Assembly: GCA_013822695.1 (NCBI GenBank)
Contig: PNKW01000006.1
Span: 1-64,000 of the forward strand
Length of the DNA: 64,000 nt
Direction: 5' to 3'
Origin: Erythrobacter sp.
Lineage (GTDB): Bacteria; Pseudomonadota; Alphaproteobacteria; Sphingomonadales; Sphingomonadaceae
Within the stretch, counting starts at the first letter, position 1; each line of letters begins with the position of its first letter. The notes beneath the pieces were generated by a model. It made no database searches and was not told where the DNA came from. It saw only the letters and a program-made list of their open reading frames with translations. Below, piece after piece: positions 50,290 through 59,904 of the stretch. The translations under genes were made by a program, and so were the position numbers.

Positions 50290-51078
50290 ATGCTGAGCCT
50301 CAGGAACGTCTGGGTCGAATATGGCGACAAGGTCGTGCTTGAGCGCATTTCGCTCGAAATTGCCGAGAAGTCCTTCGTCTCGATCATCGGGCCTTCGGGC
50401 GCGGGCAAGAGCAGTCTGTTGCGCGTAATCCTCGGGCAGGAGCAGCCGACGCGCGGGCGCATCACTCTGGACGGTGCCTTGCTCCCCACCGAATGCGGGC
50501 CGGACCGCGGGGTGGTGTTCCAGCGCTATTCGGTGTTCCCGCATCTGACGGTGCTGGGCAACACCCTGCTGGGGCTCGAATTCGCCGCCTCACCGCTGAT
50601 CGCGCGGCTGTTCGGCACCGCGCGGCGCGCTGCCATTGCCGAGGCCGAGGCGATGCTTGAACAGGTGGGCCTCGCGGACAGCCGCCACCTCTACCCCGCG
50701 CAAATGTCGGGCGGGATGCAGCAGCGCCTCGCGGTCGCCCAGGCGCTGATCAAGCGGCCGCGCATCCTGCTGCTGGACGAGCCCTTCGGCGCGCTCGATC
50801 CCGGCATCCGGGGCGATATGCACACGCTCATCACCCGGCTGTGGCGCGAGCATGGGCTGACCATCATCATGGTCACCCACGACATCAAGGAGGCCTTCGG
50901 ACTGGGCACGCGGGTGCTCACCTTGGACAAGCGCCGCCACGATCCGCACGCCCCGCAACGCTACGGGGCAGGGGTGGTCTACGATCTCGAACTGACCCGC
51001 AAGCAGGCCGCCGATGCCCCGTCGCCTGCGGTGCAGGACGAGGCTGGTATTACGATTGACACGATAGGTAATAATTGA
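50290..51078 (+). CDS. ABC transporter ATP-binding protein
   Basis: IIGPSGAGKSSLLRVI (Walker A), MSGGMQQRLAVAQALIKRPRILLLDEPFGALD. Confidence 0.93.
   Translation: MLSLRNVWVEYGDKVVLERISLEIAEKSFVSIIGPSGAGKSSLLRVILGQEQPTRGRITLDGALLPTECGPDRGVVFQRYSVFPHLTVLGNTLLGLEFAASPLIARLFGTARRAAIAEAEAMLEQVGLADSRHLYPAQMSGGMQQRLAVAQALIKRPRILLLDEPFGALDPGIRGDMHTLITRLWREHGLTIIMVTHDIKEAFGLGTRVLTLDKRRHDPHAPQRYGAGVVYDLELTRKQAADAPSPAVQDEAGITIDTIGNN
51048..51073. promoter_or_regulatory. Operator candidate 2 of the NikR-like regulator, TATTACG-N12-GGTAATA
   Basis: TATTACGATTGACACGATAGGTAATA; same spacing as site 1 with one mismatch; just upstream of the regulator gene. Confidence 0.6.
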
Positions 51079-51090
51079 GATGCCGGTCGC

Positions 51091-51567
51091 ATGAGCTCTC
51101 CCGAACCCTCCCGCCTCGCGCGCCTCTCGATGAGCCTTCCCGCCGAGCTGTTCCGTCAACTCGACATGATGGTGGAGGAGCGCGGGTTGCCATCGCGCTC
51201 CCAGCTGATCGCCGAGCTGATCCGCCATGCGCTGGCCGAGCACGAGGCGCTGACCCGGCCCGAGGACATGCTCGCGGGCACCATCACCATTGTCTACGCG
51301 GGCGGGGCCGGGCGGGTGCGCCAGCAGCTTGCCGAAACGCAGGTGGATTATCTCAAGGAGGTGATCTCCTCGCAGCATGTCTTCCTCGAGGAAGACCAGT
51401 CGCTCGAGGTGCTGCTGGTGCAGGGCCCGGCGGTGCGGCTGAAGCAGCTGTGCGATGCCTTGCGGGCGATCCGCGGCGTCCAGCAATTGCAGCTGGTCAC
51501 CACCACGGCGCTGCTGCCGCCGCTCCACGAACAGGATGAGCCGCAAGCCAAGGAAGCCGCCGAATGA
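51091..51567 (+). CDS. NikR-like ribbon-helix-helix/ACT-domain regulator
   Basis: RLSMSLPAELFRQLDMMVEERGLPSRSQLIAELIRHAL RHH domain; GTITIVYAGGAGRVRQQLAETQVDYLKEVISSQHVFLEEDQSLEVLLVQG. Confidence 0.88.
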   Translation: MSSPEPSRLARLSMSLPAELFRQLDMMVEERGLPSRSQLIAELIRHALAEHEALTRPEDMLAGTITIVYAGGAGRVRQQLAETQVDYLKEVISSQHVFLEEDQSLEVLLVQGPAVRLKQLCDALRAIRGVQQLQLVTTTALLPPLHEQDEPQAKEAAE

Positions 51568-52385
51568 GCGGAACCGCCGATCCCAAAGCCGCCCGCGAGC
51601 ACGCCCGCGCCCAGGGCGGTACGCGGGTCGAGACCATGCCGATCCTGCCACCTGTGGCGGATGATCTGCCCGAGGGGGTGGCTGCGTCCGACCTCGTTTG
51701 GGAAGAGACCGTCGCGCCCGGCGGCTATACCTCGCGCCGCATCGCGCGCGGCACGCGGCTGCGGTTGATCGACAAGGCGGGCGATGCCTGCGCGTCGCTC
51801 AACATCTTCAATGCCGAAATGCCGACCGAGCGGCTCAATGTCGCCGACACGGTCAAGGTCCAGTGGAACGCCTATCTGGGCGCTGGCAAGCTGCTGCTCT
51901 CGGACATGGGCCGGGTGCTGGTGAGCATTCTGGAGGATGGTGCGGGGACGCATGACACCTTCTGCGGTGTCTCGAATGCGGGTGGCAACCTTCGGAAATA
52001 CGGGGAAGGCCGTAACTCTGGTGCCTATCCCAACGGGCGCGACCGGCTGATCCTCGGCGCGGCCAAGCATGGCCTCACGCGCCGCGATGTCCATCCGGCG
52101 GTGAACCTGTTCAAGGGCACCCGGATCGAGGCTGACGGGGGCATTACCCCGCTGGTCGGCCCGTTCGAGGCGGGCCGCGAGGTGCGCTTGCGCGCCGAGA
52201 TGGAGGTGATCGTGGTAATCGCCAACTGCCCCCACGTGCTCGACCCGCGCCCTGTATACGCCTCGACCCCGCTGCGCGTGACCGCGTGGCGCGGGGCCGT
52301 GACCGACGAAGACGACCCCGTGCGCAATGCCACGCCAGAAGGGCATCGCGCCTACCACAACACCGAGGACTACTACCGCCGCTAA
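51564..52385 (+). CDS. DUF1989 protein, urea amidolyase-associated protein 1 type (carboxyguanidine deiminase subunit candidate)
   Basis: YTSRRIARGTRLRLIDKAGDACASLNIFNAEMPTERLNVADTVKVQWNAYLGAGKLLLSDMGRVL; paired with a second DUF1989 gene. Confidence 0.88.
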   Translation: MSGTADPKAAREHARAQGGTRVETMPILPPVADDLPEGVAASDLVWEETVAPGGYTSRRIARGTRLRLIDKAGDACASLNIFNAEMPTERLNVADTVKVQWNAYLGAGKLLLSDMGRVLVSILEDGAGTHDTFCGVSNAGGNLRKYGEGRNSGAYPNGRDRLILGAAKHGLTRRDVHPAVNLFKGTRIEADGGITPLVGPFEAGREVRLRAEMEVIVVIANCPHVLDPRPVYASTPLRVTAWRGAVTDEDDPVRNATPEGHRAYHNTEDYYRR

Positions 52386-52408
52386 CCTCCACTGGATGCA
52401 CCATAAAA

Positions 52409-53047
52409 ATGACCGCAGACCCGGCCCTCTCCGGCCTCACCGGCACCATCATCCACGACGAGATCGTGCCCGCGCGCGCGCCTTGGCTGCACCATGTCGC
52501 CAAGGGCCAGGTGCTGCGGATCGTCGATGTCGAGGGCAATCAGGCGGTCGATTTCCTGATCTATGCCGCCGCCGACGATGCCGAACGCTACTCGGCGCAG
52601 GATACGGTCGCGGCGCAGGGCAACCTGTTCCTCAGGACCGGCTCCGTGCTGCTCTCGAACGAGGGCAATCCGCTGATGACCATCGTCGCCTCCGCGGTCG
52701 AGTATCACGACACCATTGGCGGCGCCTGTTCATGCGAAAGCAACACCTTGCGCTACGGACATCACACGAGGCATCAACATGCCTGCGTCGACAATTTCCT
52801 CGAAGCCAACCTGACCGAGGGTCGCGGCAAGCGCGATATCGTCTCCAACATCAACTTCTTCATGAACGTGCCGGTCGAGGAAGACGGCACGCTGGGCATC
52901 GTCGACGGTATCTCGGCACCCGGCCTCACGGTCGATCTCAGGGCGGAGATGGACGTCATCGTGGTCGTCTCCAACTGCCCGCAGATCAACAACCCCTGCA
53001 ACGGCTTCAACCCGACGCCGGTGCGAATGATCATCGCGGCAGAATGA
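52409..53047 (+). CDS. DUF1989 protein, urea amidolyase-associated protein 2 type (carboxyguanidine deiminase subunit candidate)
   Basis: [42 protein letters not shown]-type motif; [28 protein letters not shown]. Confidence 0.88.
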   Translation: [212 protein letters not shown]

Positions 53048-56000
53048 GTTTCGACACCGTCCTGATCGCCAACCGGGGCGCGATTGCGACGCGGATCATC
53101 CGCACCGCGCGCGCGATGGGGCTGCGGACGGTGGCGGTCTATTCGGACGCCGACGCAGGCTCGCTCCATGTCAGCGCGGCGGACGAGGCGGAGTGCATCG
53201 GGCCGGGGCCGGCGGCGCAGTCCTATCTGAACGTCGGCGCCATTCTGGCAGCGGCCAAGGCGACGGGGGCAGGAGCGATCCACCCGGGCTATGGCTTCCT
53301 CGCCGAGAATGCCGAGTTCGCGGAAAGCTGCGCGGCGGCGGGCATCGCCTTCATCGGGCCCACGCCAGACAACATCCGCACCTTCGGCCTCAAGCACTCC
53401 GCCCGCGCGCTCGCCGAGGCGCATGGCCTGCCGCTCGCGCCGGGCACCGGGCTGCTGACGGGCGAGGACGAGGCGGCAGACGCTGCGGCGCGGATTGGCT
53501 ATCCCGTCATCCTCAAGGCCACCGCAGGCGGCGGCGGCATCGGCATGCGTATCTGCGAGAGCGAGGCGATGCTGCGCGAAGGCTTTGCCGCCGTCGTGCG
53601 GCAAGGCGAGGCGAGCTTCGGCGATGCAGGCGTGTTCCTCGAACGCTACGTGCCCCGCGCGCGCCACCTCGAGGTGCAGATTTTCGGCGACGGCAAGGGC
53701 CGCGTCATGGCCTTGGGCGAGCGCGACTGCTCGCTCCAGAGGCGCAACCAGAAGGTCGTCGAGGAGGCCCCCGCACCGTGCCTCTCCGAGGCCAAGCGCG
53801 CCGAGCTGATCGCCGCCGCCGTGCGCCTCGGCGAGGCGGCGGGATACCTGTCCGCAGGCACGGTCGAGTTCCTCTATGATGCGCAGCGCGAGGATTTCTT
53901 CTTCCTCGAAATGAACACCCGCCTCCAGGTCGAACACGGCGTCACCGAGGAGGTGACGGGGATCGACCTTGTAGAGTGGATGATCCGCGGCGCGGCGGGC
54001 GATTTCGCGATGCTCGACGCGCCTGCGCCCGCAACGCGCGGCCATAGCGTGCAGGTGCGGCTCTATGCCGAAGACCCGGCGATGGACGACCGCCCGACCG
54101 TCGGCACGCTGACCAACGTCCAGTTCCCGGACAATATCCGCGCCGAGACCTGGGTGATGGCGGGCAGCGAGGTCAGCGCCTTTTACGATCCGATGCTGGC
54201 AAAGCTGATCACGCGGGGCAAGACCCGCGAGGACGCCATCGCCGCCATGCAGCGCGCGCTGGATGGATCCCGCGTCGACGGGATCGAGACCAATCTGCGC
54301 TGGCTGCGCGAGGTCGTACGGCACGAGGGCTTCACCAGCGGCAATGTCTCCACAAAACTGCTCGAAGGCGTCGCCTACCAGCGCCGCGCGATCCGCGTGT
54401 TCGGCGGGGGAGCGGCGACCTCGGTGCAGGACTGGCCCGGTCGGCTGGGGCTGTGGAATGTGGGCGTGCCGCCGAGCGGGCCGATGGACGACCTCTCCTT
54501 CCGCCTCGGCAACCGCATCCTCGGCAACCCCGAGGGCATCGCGGGGCTCGAAGTCACGGCGAGCGGCCCGACCCTTCTGTTCGAGGCCCCCGCCACCATC
54601 TGCCTCACCGGCGCGGATTTCGGCGCGACCATTGACGGCGTGCCTGCCGCGCGGGGCGAGGCTCTGCACGTCAAGGCCGGGCAGACCCTCGCCATGGGGC
54701 GGGCGAGCGGCGGGGGGCTGCGCGGCTATATCCTGATTGCGGGCGGGCTCGATGTGGTGCCCTATCTGGGGAGCGCGAGCACTTTCACCCTCGGCCAGTT
54801 CGGCGGCCCCGCCGCGCGCGGGCTGGTGGCGGGGGATGTGCTGCATCTCAATCCTCCCCGGAACGGGGAGGGGGACCATGCGCAGCATGGGGGAGGGGCA
54901 GGCGCGGCGGCTCAAGAGGGTGACGGGTCCGGAACAACGGCGCTTGCCCCTCCACCACCCTGCGGGTGGTCCCCCTCCCCCGGTGGGGGAGGAACCGAAT
55001 GGCAATTGCGCGTCCTCTACGGCCCCCACGGCGCGCCCGATTTCTTCACCGAAGCAGACATCGCCACCTTCCTCGAAGCCGAATGGCAGGTGCACTACAA
55101 TTCCAACCGCACGGGTGTGCGTCTTGTCGGTCCCAAGCCCGAATGGGCGCGGCGCGATGGCGGCGAGGCGGGGCTGCATCCCTCGAACATCCACGACAAT
55201 CCCTATGCAATCGGCGCGGTCGATTTCACCGGGGACATGCCGATCATCCTCGGCCCGGACGGGCCGTCGCTGGGCGGCTTCGTGTGCCCCTTCACCGTGA
55301 TCGCGCAAGACCGCTGGAAGATCGGGCAGCTTGCCCCCGATGACCGCGTGCGCTTCATCCCCGTCAGCATTGCCGATACCGCGGCCCCGAAGCCCATCGC
55401 CGACCTCTCCCCCATCCTCGCCGAGTTGCCCGCCACCGCCACGCGCCCGCGCACCACCTATCGCCAGCAGGGGGATCGCAATATCCTCGTCGAATATGGC
55501 GCAATCGTGCTCGATATCGAACTGCGCATCCGCATCCATGCGCTGATGCAGGCGCTGGAGGCGATGGACCTGCCCGGTGTGATCGACATCACCCCCGGCA
55601 TCCGCTCGTTGCAATTGCATTTCGATGGGGCGGCGCTCGATCAGGCGGAGGCATTGAAGGCTCTGATGGCGGCGGAGGAGGCGATGGGCGACCTTGCCAC
55701 CTTCGAGGCCCCCTCGCGCATCGTCCACCTGCCGCTGAGCTGGCGCGATCCGGCGACGCAGGAGACCATCGACAAATACATCGCCGCCGTGCGCGACGAT
55801 GCGCCGTGGTGCCCCGACAACATCGAGTTCATCCGCCGCATCAACGGCCTTCCCGACGCCAAGGCTGTCGAAGACCTGATCTTCGATGCGAGCTATCTCG
55901 TGCTCGGCCTCGGCGACGTCTATCTCGGCGCGCCGGTCGCCACCCCCGTGGATCCGCGCCACCGGCTCGTCACCACCAAATACAACCCCGCGCGCACATG

Positions 56001-56679
56001 GACTCCGCCCAATGTGGTGGGGATCGGCGGGGCCTATATGTGCATCTACGGGATGGAGGGGCCGGGCGGCTATCAGCTGTTCGGGCGCACTATCCAAGTC
56101 TGGAACACCCATCGCCAGACCGATGCATTCGTGGGCGGCAAGCCGTGGTTGCTCAGGTTCTTCGACCAGATCCGCTTCTTCCCCGTCAGCGCGGAGGAGC
56201 TGGCCGAATGGCGGCGCGATTTTCCCAATGGGCGGCGGTCAATTCGCATTGAAGAGACCACCTTCCGCCTTGCGGATTACCGTGCCTTCTTGGCCGACAA
56301 CGCAGAAAGCATCTCCGCTTTCGAGGCGACCCGCCAGGCAGCCTTCGATGCCGAACGCGCCGCTTGGGAGGCGAGCGGCGAGTTCGACCGGGTCAGCGCG
56401 CTGCTCGGCGCAGACGCTGGCGCGGGCGATGCGGCGGCGGTCGAGGCGCCCGAGGGAGCCGACCTCATCGAGGCCCCCTTCGGCGGGAGCGTGTGGAAGC
56501 TGCTTGTCGGGCCCGGCGATACGGTGGCCGAGGGCGAGGTGATCGCGGTGATCGAGGCGATGAAGATGGAATGTCCTTTCGAAGCTCCGGCAAGCGGCAC
56601 GGTCGAGGCGGTCTATATCGCGCAAGGCCAGTCGCTGCATCCCGGCGCGCCGATGCTGGCGCTGCGGAGGGCATCATGA
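53044..56679 (+). CDS. Urea carboxylase/guanidine carboxylase, biotin-dependent
   Basis: Biotin carboxylase domain (LIANRGAIATRIIRTARAMG, HPGYGFLAENAEFAESC, FFLEMNTRLQVEHGVTE), carboxyltransferase domains, terminal biotin motif EAMKMECPF; ATG 53044. Confidence 0.93.
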   Translation: MSFDTVLIANRGAIATRIIRTARAMGLRTVAVYSDADAGSLHVSAADEAECIGPGPAAQSYLNVGAILAAAKATGAGAIHPGYGFLAENAEFAESCAAAGIAFIGPTPDNIRTFGLKHSARALAEAHGLPLAPGTGLLTGEDEAADAAARIGYPVILKATAGGGGIGMRICESEAMLREGFAAVVRQGEASFGDAGVFLERYVPRARHLEVQIFGDGKGRVMALGERDCSLQRRNQKVVEEAPAPCLSEAKRAELIAAAVRLGEAAGYLSAGTVEFLYDAQREDFFFLEMNTRLQVEHGVTEEVTGIDLVEWMIRGAAGDFAMLDAPAPATRGHSVQVRLYAEDPAMDDRPTVGTLTNVQFPDNIRAETWVMAGSEVSAFYDPMLAKLITRGKTREDAIAAMQRALDGSRVDGIETNLRWLREVVRHEGFTSGNVSTKLLEGVAYQRRAIRVFGGGAATSVQDWPGRLGLWNVGVPPSGPMDDLSFRLGNRILGNPEGIAGLEVTASGPTLLFEAPATICLTGADFGATIDGVPAARGEALHVKAGQTLAMGRASGGGLRGYILIAGGLDVVPYLGSASTFTLGQFGGPAARGLVAGDVLHLNPPRNGEGDHAQHGGGAGAAAQEGDGSGTTALAPPPPCGWSPSPGGGGTEWQLRVLYGPHGAPDFFTEADIATFLEAEWQVHYNSNRTGVRLVGPKPEWARRDGGEAGLHPSNIHDNPYAIGAVDFTGDMPIILGPDGPSLGGFVCPFTVIAQDRWKIGQLAPDDRVRFIPVSIADTAAPKPIADLSPILAELPATATRPRTTYRQQGDRNILVEYGAIVLDIELRIRIHALMQALEAMDLPGVIDITPGIRSLQLHFDGAALDQAEALKALMAAEEAMGDLATFEAPSRIVHLPLSWRDPATQETIDKYIAAVRDDAPWCPDNIEFIRRINGLPDAKAVEDLIFDASYLVLGLGDVYLGAPVATPVDPRHRLVTTKYNPARTWTPPNVVGIGGAYMCIYGMEGPGGYQLFGRTIQVWNTHRQTDAFVGGKPWLLRFFDQIRFFPVSAEELAEWRRDFPNGRRSIRIEETTFRLADYRAFLADNAESISAFEATRQAAFDAERAAWEASGEFDRVSALLGADAGAGDAAAVEAPEGADLIEAPFGGSVWKLLVGPGDTVAEGEVIAVIEAMKMECPFEAPASGTVEAVYIAQGQSLHPGAPMLALRRAS
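54852..54993 (+). repeat. Palindromic repeat element inserted in frame within the carboxylase gene
   Basis: 48-bp arms 54852-54899 and 54946-54993 match as inverted repeats at 38/48 positions; encodes NPPRNGEGDHAQHGGGAG...PPPPCGWSPSPGGGGT, low-complexity peptide unlike the flanking enzyme. Confidence 0.8.
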
Positions 56680-58445
56680 GCGCCTTCACCCGCCTCAGTG
56701 CCGGGGCCATCGCGCAAGGCGTGAACAGCGGCGAGACCTCCGCGCTCGCGGTGATGGAAGAGACCCTCGCGCGGGTTGCCGCCTATGACGCGCACCAGCC
56801 GCAGGTGTGGATCAGCCGCGCCGACCCGCAGGCCTTGCGCGCGGCCGCTGCCGCTATCGACGCGCGCGTGGCCGCTGGCGAGCGCCTGCCGCTGGCGGGC
56901 GTGCCCTATGCGGCGAAGGACAATATCGATGTTCTGGGGCTCGAGACCACCGCCGCCTGCCCCGCCTTCGCCTACCAGCCCGAGCGATCAGCCACGGTGA
57001 TCGAGCGGCTCGAGGCGGCAGGCGCGATCTGTGTCGGCAAGACCAATCTCGATCAGTTCGCGACGGGCCTTGTCGGCACGCGCAGCCCCTATGGAATCCC
57101 GCGCAACGCCTATAACCGCGACTATGTGAGCGGCGGGTCGTCCTCCGGCTCGGCGGTGGCGGTGGCGGCGGGGCTGGTGGCTTTCGCGCTCGGCACGGAC
57201 ACGGCCGGATCGGGACGCGTGCCGGCGGCGTTCAACCATCTCGTGGGCCTCAAGCCGAGCAAGGGCCGGTGGAGCACGCGCGGGCTGGTGCCGGCCTGCC
57301 GGACGCTCGATTGCATCACGGTGTTTACCGACGCGCTGGGCGACGCAGCGCTGGTCGATGATGTGCTGGCCGGGTTCGATGCGGAGGACGCGTGGTCGCG
57401 CCCGGCGCGCGATGTGCCGCTGGCAGGCTCGCGCCGTATCGGCGTGCCGCGCCGCGACCAGCGCCAGTTCTTCGGCGATGTGCAGGCGGAGTATCTCTAT
57501 GACTGCGCGCTGGCCGCGCTCGCCCAAGACGCGGAACTGGTCGAGATCGACATCGCCCCGCTGATCGAGGCCGCGCGGCTGCTCTATGGCGGCCCCTGGG
57601 TGGCCGAGCGCACCGCGGCGATCCTGCCGCTGTTGGAAAGCAATCCGCTCGCCATCGACCCCGTGGTGCGCGAGGTGATTGCACCCGGCAGCACCATACT
57701 GGCGACCGAGCTGTGGAGCGGGATCTACCGGCTGGCCGAACTCGCCCGCGGGGCCGAGGCCTTGTGGGGCGAGGTCGATGCGCTCGCCTTTCCAACCACC
57801 GGCACGACCTACCGCGTGGCCGAATTGCTCGAGGCGCCGGTGGCGCTCAACAGCAACCTCGGGTTCTACACCAATTTCGTCAATCTGTTGGACATGGCCG
57901 CAATCGCCGTCCCGGCCGGGGCAAGGTCCAACAGCACCGGCTTCGGGATCACCCTGATCGGCCCGGCCCATAGCGACAAAGGCCTGATCGCCCTCGCGGG
58001 TGCCTATCTTTCGGTAGCCGCCCTTGCCCCCCTCCCGCCCCTTGACCTTGGAGATCGCATGGACACCGTCAAACTCGCCGTCGTCGGCGCCCACCTCGAA
58101 GGCATGCCGCTGCACTGGCAGCTGACCAGCCGCAATGCGACCTTCATCGGCGCCAACACCACCGCGCCCAACTACCGGCTCTACGCCATCGCCGACTCTG
58201 TGCCGCCCAAGCCCGCGCTGGTGCACAGCGAAGACGGTGCCGCGATTGCGCTCGAGGTCTACGAACTCGACCTCGCCAGCTTCGGCAGCTTCGTCGCCGA
58301 GGTTCCGCCGCCGCTCGCGATCGGCACGGTCACGCTCGCCGACGGCAGCAGCGTCAAGGGCTTCGTCGCTGAGCCGCGCGCGCTGACGGGCGCGGAGGAC
58401 ATCACCCACCTTGGCGGCTGGCGCGCCTACATCGCCTCGCGGTGA
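56676..58445 (+). CDS. atzF: Allophanate hydrolase
   Basis: Amidase signature YVSGGSSSGSAVAVAAGLVAFALGTDTAGSGRVPAAFN; C-terminal domain GAHLEGMPLHWQLTSR; ATG 56676 overlaps upstream stop. Confidence 0.93.
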   Translation: MSAFTRLSAGAIAQGVNSGETSALAVMEETLARVAAYDAHQPQVWISRADPQALRAAAAAIDARVAAGERLPLAGVPYAAKDNIDVLGLETTAACPAFAYQPERSATVIERLEAAGAICVGKTNLDQFATGLVGTRSPYGIPRNAYNRDYVSGGSSSGSAVAVAAGLVAFALGTDTAGSGRVPAAFNHLVGLKPSKGRWSTRGLVPACRTLDCITVFTDALGDAALVDDVLAGFDAEDAWSRPARDVPLAGSRRIGVPRRDQRQFFGDVQAEYLYDCALAALAQDAELVEIDIAPLIEAARLLYGGPWVAERTAAILPLLESNPLAIDPVVREVIAPGSTILATELWSGIYRLAELARGAEALWGEVDALAFPTTGTTYRVAELLEAPVALNSNLGFYTNFVNLLDMAAIAVPAGARSNSTGFGITLIGPAHSDKGLIALAGAYLSVAALAPLPPLDLGDRMDTVKLAVVGAHLEGMPLHWQLTSRNATFIGANTTAPNYRLYAIADSVPPKPALVHSEDGAAIALEVYELDLASFGSFVAEVPPPLAIGTVTLADGSSVKGFVAEPRALTGAEDITHLGGWRAYIASR

Positions 58446-58446
58446 G

Positions 58447-59904
58447 ATGATGCCGGGGCGGATCTCGAACTGGCTGCGCGGAGAGGGCGAGGCCTCGCTC
58501 GATCAGCTGCGCGCTGCAAGGGACGCCGCCGAGGCCGCGAACGAAGCCAAGACCCGCTTTCTCGCCAACGTCGCCCACGAGATCCGCTCGCCGCTCAATG
58601 CGATCTACGGCTACGCCCAGCTGATCGAGCGCGGGGAGGGCAGGGACGCGCTCGCCGCCGCCCGCGTGATCCGCCGCAGCGCCGAGCACCTTGCACACCT
58701 GGTCGAAGGTCTGCTCGACATCGCGCAGGTCGAAGGCGGGGCGATGACGCTGACCCGCGAGGCGATCCGCTTCCCCGAATTCCTTGATCAGCTGGTCGCG
58801 ATGCTCGACCTTCAGGCGCAGGCCAAGGGCCTTGCGCTGGTGCTCGAGCGGCCCGAGCGCCTGCCCGAATTCGTCCACGCCGATCCCAAGCGCCTGCGGC
58901 AGGTGCTGATCAATCTGCTCGCCAACGCCATCAAGTTCACTGATGCCGGCTCAGTGACGCTCAAGGTCGATTACCGCAACGAACTGGCGACCTTCACCGT
59001 GATCGACACCGGCATCGGCATCGCGCCCGAGGATGCGGAACGGATATTCGCGCCCTTCGAGCGGGTCGGCGGCCCCGCGGCCGAACGTCCGGGTGTCGGG
59101 CTCGGACTCGCCATCACGCAGGCGCTGGTGCACATCATGGGCGGCGAGATCCGGCTCGACAGCACGCCGGGCCAAGGATCGCGCTTCACCGTGCGGCTGA
59201 TGCTCTCGCAGCCGCTCAGCCCGCCCAGCGAGCCCGCGCCCGAGGCTGGCGCGGTGACCGGCTATGTCGGCCGCGAACGCTGGGTGCTGCTGGTCGACGA
59301 TGATGCAGAGCACCTTGCGGTGGTGCGCGGGCTGCTCGAGCCCCTGGGCTTTCAGGTCAGCACCGCGAGCGATGCCGACACCGCGCTCGCGCTCGCCGCG
59401 CAGAGCCAGCCCGATCTGGTGCTGTGTGATGTGGCGCTGGGTGACGACAACGGCTGGGAGGTCGCCGCCCAGCTGCGCCGCCGCCACGGCGCGGCCTTGC
59501 GGATCGTGATGCTCTCGGGCGAGGCGCCGCTGGCGCAAGGCCCCGACCATGACAGCTTCATCATGAAGCCCTTCGCCTTCGACACATTGCTCGATTGTGT
59601 CGCCGACCAGCTCGGCATCGAATGGGTGCGGGCCTCGGGCGAGCCGCGCGCGGCCACCCCCGAGGCGCGAGCGGCCCCGCGGCTGCCGCTGGTCATCGCG
59701 CCGGTGGCCGCGGCACACTGTGCCGAGATCGAGCGGCTGGTGCGGATCGGCCATGTCCGCGCGATCGAGACCGAGATCGACGCGCTCGCCGCGCTCGCGC
59801 CCGAAGCCGGCCCGCTCGCCGAGCGGATGCGGGCCGCGCTTGACAGCTTCGACTTGAAGGCCCTCGCGGGTCTTGCCAAAGCTGTGCGGACCATTGGCGC
59901 ATAA
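58447..59904 (+). CDS. Soluble hybrid histidine kinase (HisKA-HATPase-receiver) with no recognisable sensor domain
   Basis: FLANVAHEIRSPLNAIYGYAQLIERG, LINLLANAIKFTDAG, GVGLGLAITQALVHIMGG, VLLVDDDAEHLAVVRGL...LVLCDVALGDDNGW. Confidence 0.9.
   Translation: MMPGRISNWLRGEGEASLDQLRAARDAAEAANEAKTRFLANVAHEIRSPLNAIYGYAQLIERGEGRDALAAARVIRRSAEHLAHLVEGLLDIAQVEGGAMTLTREAIRFPEFLDQLVAMLDLQAQAKGLALVLERPERLPEFVHADPKRLRQVLINLLANAIKFTDAGSVTLKVDYRNELATFTVIDTGIGIAPEDAERIFAPFERVGGPAAERPGVGLGLAITQALVHIMGGEIRLDSTPGQGSRFTVRLMLSQPLSPPSEPAPEAGAVTGYVGRERWVLLVDDDAEHLAVVRGLLEPLGFQVSTASDADTALALAAQSQPDLVLCDVALGDDNGWEVAAQLRRRHGAALRIVMLSGEAPLAQGPDHDSFIMKPFAFDTLLDCVADQLGIEWVRASGEPRAATPEARAAPRLPLVIAPVAAAHCAEIERLVRIGHVRAIETEIDALAALAPEAGPLAERMRAALDSFDLKALAGLAKAVRTIGA

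Noticed and set aside
52774-56112. 1112-aa minus-strand ORF opposite the carboxylase gene
   Set aside because: Shadow ORF opposite a well-supported biotin carboxylase/carboxyltransferase; no recognisable domain.
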